Source: Mesostigma viride
Taxonomy: Eukaryota > Streptophyta > Mesostigmatophyceae > Mesostigmatales > Mesostigmataceae
Length of the DNA: 64,000 bases
Assembly (NCBI GenBank): GCA_009746045.1
Contig: RPFO01000085.1
Location: 1-64,000, forward strand
Reading direction: 5' to 3'
Part shown: in pieces, positions 42,109 to 52,654 of the stretch
Position numbering within the stretch: position 1 is the stretch's first letter
Layout of the letters: each line of letters opens with the position of its first letter
Made by a program: the position numbers and the translations under genes
The notes under the pieces: generated by a model
The model's input: only the letters and a program-made list of their open reading frames with translations
What the model was told of the DNA's origin: nothing
Database searches by the model: none

Positions 42109-42476
42109 AGTTGCAAATAAACGGAATGCGATGGAAATCAGAAAGCGCATGGAATGAACGTTCTCTTTATTGTTCTCATACGTTATTGTTGTTGTTGGAA
42201 CCTTCCTTCTCCTTCATTGCGCATAAGAACCTGTTGCGCTTGGCACCTTCATCAGTCTTGCTGAATATCCTACGTGGACATGCATTCCATGCAGTTCAGT
42301 GCATGCCGCGTGTTAGATACTTCTAGAATCCTCTAGAAGGTTCCAAGGCAAGTGCGCATATGATTGGATGATAGTCGGCTCAGTCCTCTTGACAGGACTA
42401 CACCGGCCCTAGACCAGCCGGTGATGTGGAGGCCTGGGAGACACTCTCATAATATACGTGGCATCATCCCACTGGC
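42109..42476 (-). repeat. 3' LTR, distal part
   Basis: Matches 53700-54072 of the 5' LTR almost base for base. It breaks at ATCCCACTGGC (42466-42476), which is repeated at 48045-48055 on the other side of the inserted LINE. Confidence 0.87.
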
Positions 42477-42519
42477 AGTGACGACTGTCAGTGCCATCGA
42501 GTCTCCAATCTTATTGGTT

Positions 42520-45025
42520 TCTGCATCGACAATAATATCGCCATCCTGGGAATCCAAGAACACAGGCACACTGCATGCATCGTCCCGCGGATCAACTGCC
42601 CTTGCTGCTGACGACATCGACGGCTGGCGGTTCTACTACGGAGGCGGCGACGGCACCGGGAACGGGGGCGTCGGTCTCCTCTGCTCCCCCCTCGCCGTAC
42701 GCCACATGGGCGAACCCCAGTTGGTCAACGCTCGGCTCCTTGTGGCCACTTTTCATTCGATGGAGCTAGGGCCACTCGACCTACGCCATGACGGTGGGCG
42801 TTGGTTACGCACCCCACTCCGGCCACCCAGAACAAGACCGCAAGGACTTCTTTGCAGCGCTGGAGAACCTGGCGAACGGCATCCCTGGTCGCAACTACCT
42901 CGCTCTGCTGCTGGACGCCAACGCCACGCTACCACCGGGTACTGGCGGATGTCAGCACGCCCGGCCAACGGTACGGTCTCCAATGCCAACACTGAACTTT
43001 TTGCTGATTTGCTTACGACATGCGATTTGGTCACTGCCAACACCCGCTTTCCACATAGTCCAGATGCTTTGGTCACACACACCTCGCCAACTGGCACTGA
43101 ACGCTGCATTGACTATGTTGTAATGCACAAGCGTCATCAAGGATCTGTACTAGCTGCTCGTTCGCATGTGATCCCCCTGGTGCGCTCCGATCACCGCATC
43201 GTCACCGCCCGCATCCGCCTGCGATTCCCCTCGCCCTTTCGTAAGCACGTGGCACCACCTGATTTGCGCACACTTCAGTTGCTTGAGAAATCTGACGACG
43301 CTCTGGAGGACTTCCCTGAAAAACGCGCCCACAAGCGCGCGGCAGAGGCGTTCGTCGACGCGCTGGACATCCCGGCCAGCCACGCCCAGCTGTTCGCTGC
43401 CGGCCCGGCATCGGCCCTTCGGCACCTCGCTGACAAGCTGCCCGCGGCCGGGGCCCTGCTGCCCCCCCGCCGCCCGCCCCGAGCGCTTCACCAGCCTGCA
43501 CCGGCTCCCCGCCGTCATCCAGGCCCGGCAAGCCCTGCGCAACAACAGCGACCCCGCCCGCTACGCCCGCCTCAAAGCCGATGGCCACTCGGCCATCCGG
43601 CAGGCGACCAAGGAGCAGGAGGACCTTCATGTCCGCGAGTACTTCGCCCACCTCAAGGACCAGCACGGCAAGTACGCCTGGACCCGCCTGCGTCACGCCC
43701 AACGGCCCGCCCGCGGCGCGCAGCCGGCGCCGCGGACGCCGCTCTCTGGCTCACCGCAGCAGCAGCTCGACCAGTGGTATTCCTCCCAGTCCCGGCTGCT
43801 CGGCGCCCCCCCGCCGCCTCCGCCGCGCTTGGCCCTCTGGCGGCCGCACACCTGGCAGTAGCGCCTGCGGACGACCCTGCGCCGCCCACGCCGCCCGCCG
43901 CTGAGCAGGACTACACGTACCCAGCCCTGACGGAACCCCTGGCCGACCACAACGAGCTCCCGCCGTTCACCGAGCTCGAGCTGAGCACCGCCACCAAGCA
44001 ACTCCGCTTCTATGCCGCCGTTGGACCTGACCAGCTCCCAGCCCCGGTGATTAAGCTGACGGCGCTCACGGGGTTCCTGCTTGACGTCTGCAACCGGATC
44101 CTGCTTGCCGACGCGCCGCCGATTCCTGAGTGGCAGCACAGCTACCGTATTATGCTGTACAAAAACAAAGGTTCCCCTGACGACCCCGCCAACTACAGAG
44201 GAGTCTGCATCCAGAGCGCCGCACTCAAGTTGTTCATGCGCATGATCCTCAACCGCCTTCGTTCTGCTCTCGACTGTCACCTTGGGGAAAGTCAAATGGG
44301 CTTCCGTCCTGGGCGCAACACCGTCATGGCCATCTTCGTCGCGCGTCGCCTCTTCGAGGAAATCGCTCTCCTGCAACCTGGTGAGTTTCCCGCCATCCTG
44401 ATCTTCGTCGACTTCATCAAGGCTTTTGATTCTGTCCTCTGGGACGCTCGATGGGCTGTACTTGCTCGCGCTCGCGTCCCCACTCCCCTGATTACCGTCA
44501 TCCGCACGCTGTATGAGGGGTCGACCACTTCGGTGCGCACTCAACACGGCATTACCCCGCCATGCCCACTGCAGACCGGCGTCTGGCAGGGTTGCGTCCT
44601 GTCGCCGTACCTGTTTATTATTGTAGTGGATTATGTTATGCGCCAGGCACGTGCTCGCTTTGCTAGCATTGCAGGCCGTGCCCCTGGCCTAGCGATCACG
44701 AACGAGCTTGGGGAAGGGGGGCCGACTAACGGGCAGAATTTACTAGCTGACCTCATTTATGCCGACGACATCACGCTCATCGAGAAGCCGGAGTCTGCCC
44801 AACTTTGGCTGGACTGCCTGGCGCTCGAGGCTCGGGCGGTTGGTCCAGAAATCAGCCCCAAAACGGAGGCCCTGGCTCTCGGCATGGCCGGGCCCCCACC
44901 CACACTCCGCCTCTTAGACGACACCGAGGTCAACTACCCTCCTTCAGGCCGCTTCAAGCTGCTCGGCAGTTGGCTTCCCGACTGCGAGGACGACATGACG
45001 ACACGGATCGGCATGGCGTGGGCGC
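42520..45025 (+). pseudogene. LINE ORF2: APE endonuclease and reverse transcriptase
   Basis: Endonuclease pieces in three frames: NNIAILGIQEHR, DGWRFYYGGGDGTGNGGVG, LALLLDANATLPPG, CIDYVVMHKRH and SDHRIVTARIRLRF (D, N, SDH catalytic signatures). The RT is intact in one frame: NYRGVCIQSAALKLFMRMIL, SQMGFRPGRNT, FVDFIKAFDSVLW (motif A), TGVWQGCVLSPYLF (motif B), LIYADDITLIEK (motif C). It nicks target DNA and copies element RNA at the nick. Frameshifts in the endonuclease and the hAT-like insertion make it inactive. Clade not assigned. Confidence 0.82.
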
Positions 45026-45309
45026 CAGTGTAAGATCATACGCCGTATAATACGGTATTATACGGTATAATTCGTTATGCGCTGGTTTTAAGCTCATAAT
45101 TTTTCATACGTAATGCGTTTTAGCGCATAATGACGCATAATGACGTATAATACCGTATAATGCCGTATATTTTCCGCGGTTTTTTTACGTTTTGCGCGGC
45201 TAGGATGCCAGAACGACAGGGCAACGATTTGAAGCCACAGATTTCGTATCTCTACTAAGTACTGACCCGTCTGAACTTTCACAATTCGACGCGATCTTAT
45301 TTTGAAATT

Positions 45310-46110
45310 GTGGTGCACAGTGCGCGCACCGTGCGGAGGTGGCCATGGCGACGTGCGTTCCGTTAAAATATGGCTAATCCGGCGGGCGACAGGCGAAAAA
45401 ATTAAGCCGATGGTTAAAAGTGATGTTCTATTATGATGTTTCATAGCAAGATCTGCACTATTTGCAAATTCGCTGCCTTTGTTGGTACAGATTTGCACGG
45501 GGGTCTCATCCAACAATTTGGCCGCGATGAATAATCTAGCATGTGTGCCTGCGACGGTAGAACTCGATATTCGTGGGTTATTTTGATGCAGCAAGAGCCG
45601 TTTAGTAACGGACACCATGAAAATAACCTAAGCATCTTCGATCTGCGGCCATTTCCTGTCATTTCTAAAATGATTTCGTTCAGGCCTGCGCGATCCGCAG
45701 TTAATCCATCCATGGCTGGCTGGCTTTTCTTGCGCGCCTGGGTTGGAAATAATGCCGGCCGTGGTACGTTGATTTGCCGCATGTCACCGCCCAGTCTGTT
45801 TGCGCTCTTAATGAACCTGGCATGAAACTTTTTGCGCCGTTTCTGGGTTTTTCTTGCTATTTTGTTCTCCACTTGTTGCAGTTGTGCTATCAGATTTTCC
45901 GCAGCTTTCAATGGTTTTCCTTACGCTGCGTATGCCATGCTTCCTAAAGCTACCCAGAATTGATCGGGCAGTTATCTGGCTTTGCTACGCTTCCTGTATG
46001 GAGGTTTTCACACGGTAGACATTCTATATTGCGTAGTCAAGGACCCTAGCTGCCTGGGAGCGGCATCACCGTTGCAAGGAGCTGGCGAGCTCATAGACGC
46101 CTGTCATGCT
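45310..46110 (-). repeat. Diverged single-arm relative of the giant inverted repeat
   Basis: Starts with GTGCGCGCACC...GGTGGCCATGGCGAC, the same tip as at 4971, and follows the left arm in order for about 800 bp (shared GATGAATAA, CAGGCCTGCGC, GCGCCTGGG, GTGGTACGTT and GAGCTGGC landmarks). It lacks the minisatellite and satellite. A 156-aa minus-strand frame (45441-45911) parallels the arm ORF at 5115-5513. Confidence 0.55.
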
Positions 46111-46149
46111 CTTCAGCCTGCTGGAAAACAAGGTTGTTGTATGGAAGGT

Positions 46150-46262
46150 GAGAATATGTGAGTTACTTATCACATCCCCACCTGTTTAGCCTCCGTGGTC
46201 CCCCAACGGGGACACGAGATTAATTAATATTAATTAATTAATTAAGTTAATTAATTAATTAA
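46150..46262 (+). repeat. LINE 3' end fragment
   Basis: AGCCTCCGTGGTCCCCCAACGGGGACACGAG followed by (TTAATTA)n. The CCCC-CAAC-GGGG stem is a compensated variant of the hairpin at other LINE ends. Confidence 0.6.
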
Positions 46263-46413
46263 TGCACACCACGAGTCACACACCTGTAGTCACATGCAGC
46301 TCAGTATATTCACATAGCATCGCACCATGCAAACATACTATACATGCATTAATTGTATACTACTGTAGTATTTGCGTGCATGCACAGCCACATATATATA
46401 TTAAAATATATTA

Positions 46414-46705
46414 GCTATTAGGTTCCTCCCGTTAGGAGTTTCCATTGGTCTTATCGTAGTATAGAGATTTGACATGGCTCTGTATAGAGGTTTATAGCTG
46501 GGCGTTTGCTTTGGTTTGAGTGATTTCACTCTGCTGTAAGTAATTATATTCTTATAATATATATTAAAAATATAATTACTTACAGCAGAGTGAAATCACT
46601 CAAACCAAAGCAAACGCCCAGCTATAAACCTATATACAGAGCCATGTCAAAGCTCTATACTACGATAAGACCAATGGAAACGCCTAACGGGAGGAACCTA
46701 ATAGC
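46414..46705. repeat. 292-bp near-perfect palindrome of two LINE 3' UTRs
   Basis: The left arm 46414-46553 is the reverse complement of 46565-46705, joined at TATAATATATATTAAAAATA. Each arm equals the 3' UTR of the restriction-like-endonuclease LINE (single copy at about 60014-60147). The right arm continues into coding sequence of that LINE; the left does not. Two LINE tails therefore meet tail to tail. Confidence 0.85.
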
Positions 46706-46930
46706 CCTGCTGCACCGCAAAATCAGCCCGCGTACGGCGGAGCATGATGTCAGCCATGGCCCGAGTCAGCGCCACCGACAGGCGCTGACGCCAATATGAC
46801 GTCCAGGTCCGCGCCGACCATGGGGCCCGCTGGCCCTCCAGGTCCAGCCGGTCCTCCCGGAGCCGGCAACACTCCTTGAAGAAGGCGGAGGTCAGTCTTA
46901 TAATATATATTAAAATATATAATTACTTGC
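46706..46930 (-). pseudogene. REL-endonuclease LINE C-terminal fragment
   Basis: About 185 bp nearly identical to 60148-60330: minus-strand codons for the end of the REL LINE protein (LREDRLDLEGQRAPWSA and RRTRADFAVQQ regions). It is bounded at about 46897-46925 by TATAATATATATT, the sequence that borders all copies of this family. Confidence 0.7.
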
Positions 46931-47296
46931 ATCAAAGTGAAGGCACCCAAGTAAACATAACCAATATAAAGCCACATATATACACACATACACACAATTG
47001 TGCATGCGCACGTTTACATTCTCAGTATTACATGCAATACATCGATCGTGTCCACAATGTCCACCGTATAGAGTATAGCCGAGGGTAGGGCAAACTTGGA
47101 TTATGTCCAAAACAGTGTTAAAAACATGTGGATTGATGGTGGGTGTCTTAAAATGTGTAAAATCAGAGTATTCTGAGTGTGTCCGTACGATAACGTATAA
47201 TATCGTATTATACCGTATCATACCGTATCATACCGTATTATACATTATACTCCACCGTGACCGCATAACGCGTATAACGTACGATCTCACTCTGGA

Positions 47297-47947
47297 CTGG
47301 GCGCACCTCCATGACCACCGCCGCTGGTGGAGCAACCCCGCCCTTAGTACCCCGGATCGTCAAGCGTGACCTCTTCGAGGTCGTCATTCTGACGATCCTG
47401 ACCTACGGCGCCGAGACGTGGGCACTGACGCAGGAGCTGGAGCAACGACTCGACGGCGCCGTCACCAAGATGCTGCGCAAGGCCCTTAACATCCCCTTTG
47501 GTTTGCACATTAGTAATGAGGATTTGTACGCTGATTTGCCCTATGTTTCCCACATTATTAGGCACAGGCGCCTGGGCCTAGCCGGGCACCTGGCCCGCGG
47601 CAGATCAGGTACATACCTCAGATAGACTAGCTGGCACCAAGCCCGCCCAGCCTGGGCGATATGTCCTAACCTGGCGTGCCCCCGGCCGCGCGCGGCAGGG
47701 CCGCCACCCGTGGACATTTCGTGATAGACTCGGCATGGACATGTGCTACACTAGACGTGACGGGCTCACCCCCGGGCAGCCTCCTGGTTTGTCTGTAATA
47801 TGGAGGCAGATGGTGCGCAAGGATAGATGGCAAGTAGTAATGAAGGAGACCACCCCCAAGCCTGTGGGGGCTCCGCGTGTGACCAAGTATTATGGCATTC
47901 ATAGCGTTTCGGGCCGCGGTGCCCACACCCCTGTAACTAGGACCTAG
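47297..47947 (+). pseudogene. LINE ORF2 C-terminal domain
   Basis: Continues the ORF2 after the hAT-like insertion: HLHDHRRWWSNP, ILTYGAETWALTQELEQRLD, KMLRKALNIPFGLHISNEDL, HIIRHRRLGLAGHLARG, then one frame over RDGLTPGQPPGLSVIWRQM and ending GAHTPVTRT. This is the standard region after RT in many LINEs, probably contacting RNA and DNA during priming. Confidence 0.75.
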
Positions 47948-48044
47948 ATAGCTTATACCATCCATTCCATCCCATGTTCCCCTCCCACTGAGGACTTATG
48001 CTCACGTGACGCAGTCACGTGTCTATTAATTAATTAATTAATTA

Positions 48045-48174
48045 ATCCCACTGGCTGATACTAGTGAAGTACAGCCATTAGTCCAATACTACAATAAAGT
48101 ATATTGTAGTAATCTGTACTAGATCCCCTATCTCTGAGGACCCATGAGGACCCTAGATGGATCTCCGACCAACT
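48045..48174 (-). repeat. 3' LTR, proximal part
   Basis: Continues the 3' LTR after the LINE: CTGGCTGATAC through GATGGATCTCC, ending CAACT. A polypurine stretch AAGGGAAAGAATGG (minus strand, about 48178-48191) lies immediately inside, as expected for the plus-strand primer. Confidence 0.85.
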
Positions 48175-48445
48175 CCAGCCATTCTTTCCCTTGTGAAAGT
48201 GATGTGGCTTAGATGTATTCGTTGATGTTCGGCCGCACCTGGCCAGCTCACTTTCACATGCAAGGAAGATGGGGACTCACTTGGGTCTTCTGGAGTTTGC
48301 ATATCATCATTGCATGGTTGGTGTAATCTGCTGTAGGGAAAACCCAAATCTGAAGTAAAACCTCTTCTCCATGAGAGGACAAAACCTCCAGGGGGAAATA
48401 AAAACCTACAGATGGAGCATTAGGCTCAGGCTCCCAGATTACTCC

Positions 48446-48940
48446 TTATGACAAGGTGTTCCCAGCCATCATGGACCTTAACAGCTGATATCCATTAAGG
48501 GCCAGCCGTGGAAGCTTGGTCATAGCATCAGCAGGATTTGAGTGTCCTGGCAGATGTACAGTCACACAGTGGCTGGATAGTTCCTTTGCCACAAGGTAGT
48601 CTAAGTCAGTAGTAGTGGCCCTCTCATTCTTGATGAAAGAGACCACGGGCTTATTATCACAATAAACCCTGACATCAATCACAGGTTGAGGTCTTATCTG
48701 ACTCAGACACCAATTAAGAGCAGTTCTCTTATGTATATGACGTCGCGAATGCACATGGCATATGCCCTGCATTCTGCAGTGTCAATCCCAGCAAGCCGCC
48801 TTCTCTGAAGGTTACTGGACCAGTACACCAACGAGGGCTGTCTGCCTTCATTCCTGATGGTGATTAAACATCCGGCTCTGGCACCAATCTTATTGGCAGA
48901 TCTAGACTCTTGGCTAGCATCTGTGTAAGCGTCAATAAGG
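48446..48940 (-). pseudogene. RNase H of the copia-like element
   Basis: Copia-type RNase H placed after RT: AYTDASQE, VYWSSNLQRRRLAGIDTAEC, then after a one-base shift at about 48725 VRVYCDNKPVVSFIKNE and GHSNPADAMTKL, ending at 48446. The catalytic D, E, D, D are all present. This is the last domain before the 3' LTR. Confidence 0.78.
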
Positions 48941-49059
48941 ATACGCTTGTGCCAGTCTACTCCAGATAATACCAGATCAGGAGATTCATTGAGGCATGTT
49001 TCAAGACGCCTCCTTCCTTCTCCTATGACAACAGAATCTGGCATTCTGCTTTGTACTGC

Positions 49060-49975
49060 CAGGTCAGGATTGGTTGTGGCAGCCAGCCAACCCAGTTGAC
49101 CTTTAACCGTAGGGGCATTCTCCTCAGTTACTCTCTTGTTGGGTAACTCATTAATCATCTTTTCTTTATACCCTTTAGCCGGTTGCAGTCTCAGATGCCA
49201 TCCTTTATTATCATCTTGGAAAAGGGTACAGCCAATGCCACAATAAGGTACTTGGCTGTTCTTGGTAAACCATGCTCTGGTGCCAATGGGTGATTTGTCA
49301 TTGATCGAGCCTTTTGTAGGTCTCATTTATTAACCATCCCTTGGGACCAATGCGTTGCATATCATCCCCATGCAGGGTAGCCCAGGTGCATGGGTTGTCC
49401 CTTGGATTGACCCACAAAGAGACAATAAGCAAGATGAGATTGTTGCATCTGACATCTCTCCTGGATGGCAGGAGCAATGGTCTTATACCAAATGACTGGA
49501 CTACTGACCAGCCCTTCCCAGCCCACTTTTGGCTGCATGTAGGGATAACCTACTTCAGCTAACCAGCATGCTGGGGTTTTGACACAACAGGGTCGTTGAG
49601 ATTGCCAAGTGGCCTGAGCCACCTGAGGATCATCATGCAGAAATGCTCTGGTGAAATCATCAATCTCTGCTCCATAATCCAAGCCATAATCCATAGCACC
49701 AAGGAGTAACCAGAGTAAGGAGAAGCCTGAGAACAGGATGTGACAGGCCAGGAGTATACAACTCCTCCTTATCATAGTCTGCAGTACCATGGAACTGGGT
49801 TACAACTGGACGTGCGTTTGGTACAGGAGGCTCATTGAGCTTTCTCTTCATCTTGCACACAAAACGCAACTGAAGCATTTGAGCATTGGGTGGAGGTTCT
49901 GAAATGCCTTCAAAAACATCCAGCGTTTGCCACTCTTGGAGCGCACGCGCCAATGCTTGTCGCCATGCCTCAAGT
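49060..49975 (-). pseudogene. Reverse transcriptase of the copia-like element
   Basis: Follows the protease in the same frame: ALARALQEWQTLDVF, LQLRFVCKMKRKLNEPP, then after a shift GAEIDDFTRAFLHDD (motif A, catalytic Asp) and WYKTIAPAIQERCQ, and in a third frame WATLHGDDMQRIG (motif C, DD present at about 49355). WLAATTNPDLAVQS (about 49080) matches the copia thumb region before RNase H. Three frames are used, so it is inactive here. Confidence 0.75.
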
Positions 49976-50264
49976 TCAGCGAACGTGTGACAATCAAGGT
50001 CTACATCATCAAAGGACAAAGGGCTGTGAGCAGCAAATGACCTTAATTTTGTGAGACCAAGAGAAGTCACACTGAGCTGGGCAGGTTCCACCAGCTCAGA
50101 AGCAGGGGGAAGATCCTTTCCCCACTCAGCTCCTTTTATTACTGAACCGACACAGGCGGTCATCCAATTCGGTTTCTGGAACATTTCAAGAGGCAAGGAA
50201 CACCTAAAGTTAGGTCCCAGAGGAATTGGGTCACAATGTGCTTTTAAAAGCTGCTTTGTGTCAT

Positions 50265-50538
50265 TGGGGCCATCAACAATGGTAACTCCCGGGGTCACCA
50301 AGAATGGCTGGCCAATGAGAGTGGGTCCTCTATAGCCATCAATGACACAAAGTGTCAAGTATTCACCCACAAATGGGACAGTAATATCCCCAAGAACTTG
50401 ATAGCTGGTAGTGCCACCAAAGTCTTGAACATTAGTCCATTGACTAGGTGCAGGGGAATATTTGTCCAATAATGCATTAAAGGGTGAGGTGACAGAGACC
50501 TCTGCCTTGGTATCAACATCAAAGCCATCAAGGTCCAT
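50265..50538 (-). pseudogene. Retropepsin-like protease, placed after integrase
   Basis: Reads GFDVDTKAEVSVTSPF: D-T-K-A in place of D-T/S-G-A, with the flanking hydrophobic pattern intact. It is followed by DFGGTTSYQVLGDITVPF and GPTLIGQPFLVTPG, the second-half signature of retroviral-type aspartic proteases. The Gly to Lys change in the active-site loop is probably decay. The protease is continuous in frame with the start of the RT region, so protease-RT is one block separated from gag by integrase. Confidence 0.7.
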
Positions 50539-50959
50539 GCCCTTCTCTGGAAGAGAAGTGATTGTGGCAATCTTTAGTTAACTTAGGCTTGAGCTTCTTT
50601 ACAATATCTCTGAGCTCTGGAAGATTGCCCCTCTTGCCTAGCTGAGTGTTCAACTTGGACAACCCCTCCTCAGCTTGTCTTCCTAATTGGACTGGTAATT
50701 TTCCATCAGTCTCCAAGGGCATTGGCTTATTACCAGGGTAATTGAATCCGTGCCTTGGCTGTTCAGACTGAAACATGTTATCCACCTGCCCAGGGGTCTT
50801 GAGACCATGTTCCAACGGCCGGAGCTTCCGGTGCTGATCAGACAACCTATCAACCAACAAGCCAACTTCTGATATATCATTATGTGATATCTCAGTCAAC
50901 GTCATTGGCTGAACTTGTTGATTAGTAGGCTCCAGTTGATGGGAGGCCGCCCTTTCTGG

Positions 50960-52454
50960 TAGTTGGGGTCCAGCCTGTTCACTGGCCAAAGGAGGACAGG
51001 AAGTCAGATTGGGAGATCCAGATGCCACTCTTCCCGGGGCTATATCCATCAGGGGATCTACTTGATCAAGTATGTCGCTCATTGGATCTCTCTTCAATCT
51101 GTTCCAAGCCAGATGATAATAAGTGGTACCATTCCATACCACATCAGCAGTCTTCATCTCCTGGTCAACTGAGGCTATGGTCCCTGGACCCTGCCAATAA
51201 CCACGTTTACCAGGAGCATTCTCTTTATGGAAGAACACTTGGTCTCCCACATTGTCATATCTCTCCTCTCTGCTTGTCCTTTTCACAAAGATGAGCATAC
51301 TGTGCCCACCTCTGGTTACTCCATGCTTGCATTATTTCATCAGGGTAGAGGCCACCTGCCAGCCCACGAGGTGAGACCAGCCATGGAACACCATGCACCG
51401 TAAAAGCATGAAAACGCTTGTTCATGGTGTTTTCCACTTTTGCAGCACCTAAACACCTGATAGAAAAAGTTGGTTTGAACATTTCTGGATAATCCCCAGA
51501 CATCACCAACTTCTTAAGCTCCTGTATAAATCTGTCAACCTTGCCTTGAGCTAATTGGTGGTCTTCGCGACCCACAATCTTCAGGAAGGGCAGATCTGAA
51601 TGTTTAGTCAGGCAGTTAAACTGCAAATCCATTTGCAGTTTGTGAATGACTGCAAACTTCTGCAGAATAACAAGGACAGCAGCATGGAGGGTATTTTCAT
51701 CCTCAGCTGCCATAGGTTCAATTGCAATGTAGCCTGACCATTCATCCACAGCCACCAAATAAGGCAACTGCCTGTAATTGGTGAAGTAGAGGATATCAGC
51801 CTGGATATTACCCCTACCATCTGCGGGATGTTTAGCATGACGTTTAGGAGGCTTATTAGCACATAGTTGGCACACACAGTGCTCTCTGACATCTTGATAC
51901 GCTTGCCAGAGGGCCCTGTTATTAATGGCTTGTATAAGCCTCATGGCATTGTTGCCATGACCACATGCATCATGCAAACTCTTAGCCAAAATCCTAAGAT
52001 TAATACAATCATTAGGTAGTGGCTCTTCAGGACATGGTTGGGCATCCACATTCCTGGCAGAGCAAGAGTCCAAATTTGTATTATCAATATTAACAGGACT
52101 AGTGCTCTTAGGAGCTTGACTGTCAACAACATTAATGGGTGCTTGGCTACAAACAGGAGCAGCACCACATGTATTGTTCACAGATATTCTGCACACTTGG
52201 GCATCTGCATTGACAACACTATGAGGCATCTGTCTACAAACAGGAGCAGATCCACATGTGTTGTTTACAGTCAGTAGAGTCCTCACTGGGGTACTCCTTT
52301 TAAACATAGCATGGATTTGGGTGCCACAAACAGTGGCACTCTGTACGTGGGTGCCACAAACAGGGGCACTCTTATCCCTGCACACTTGGGCAGTTCTACG
52401 GTCTGTAGGAACTACTGCTGGAGCTGCTACCACCTGGCAGGCCTTCTCTGCCAA
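50960..52454 (-). pseudogene. Integrase of the copia-like element
   Basis: A linker with degenerate repeats (VNNTCGSAPVC, VNNTCGAAPVC, TVCGTQ) precedes an HHCC domain: LHDACGHGNN then CVCQLC. The core has QADILYFTNY, VAVDEWSGYIAIE and LQMDLQFN. Where the catalytic Glu is expected the sequence is QGKVDRFIQEL, so the third acidic residue appears to be Asp or is lost. The main frame ends at 51255. One frame over, GDQVFFHKENAPGKRGYWQG and VVWNGTTYYHLAWNRLKR (about 51060-51230) form a C-terminal DNA-binding-like module. No protease motif lies between gag and this domain. Confidence 0.78.
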
Positions 52455-52654
52455 ATCATCCTCACTAACTTCCCTAAGAACGTTGTAAGGATTATATAAA
52501 CAGAGAGGATCTTCTAGTTTTTCTGCTGCTGCTTCCTCTTCTTGCCCTGGAGGCTGCCACCATCACGGGAAGCATCGCTCTTGAGGCTTTGAGAAATCTG
52601 TTGCAGCAGCTTGAGCATCTCCGCCTGGGTATCCTGGGGCTCAGCTCGTCTCTT

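Larger units (their letters stand above)
45026..47296 (+). mobile_element. hAT-like non-autonomous insertion in the LINE
   Basis: Ends are CAGTGTAAGATC at the left and GATCTCACTCTG at the right, imperfect terminal inverted repeats with further similarity inward (CGTATAA/TTATACG). Flanks GTGGGCGC (45018-45025) and CTGGGCGC (47297-47304) look like a mutated 8-bp target duplication. CAG-starting ends and 8-bp duplications are typical of hAT elements. No transposase is encoded. The interior holds an arm-like piece of the giant inverted repeat, LINE tails and a palindrome. Confidence 0.6.
42477..48044 (+). mobile_element. APE-type LINE nested in the 3' LTR
   Basis: Inserted with the 11-bp duplication ATCCCACTGGC (42466-42476 and 48045-48055). 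It is 5'-truncated within the endonuclease domain and carries endonuclease, RT, the C-terminal domain, a 3' UTR with a CACGTGACGCAGTCACGTG hairpin, and a (TTAA)n tail. The coding region is split by a hAT-like insertion at 45026-47296, so the LINE itself is about 3.3 kb. Confidence 0.88.

Noticed and set aside
41472-42116. 214-codon Arg/Gly-rich minus-strand frame
   Set aside because: Antisense of a GC-rich LINE remnant; composition-driven opening.
42364-42476. N-terminal 38 codons of the 889-codon LINE frame
   Set aside because: This part lies in LTR sequence on the other side of the LINE insertion point; the frame is open only by chance fusion.
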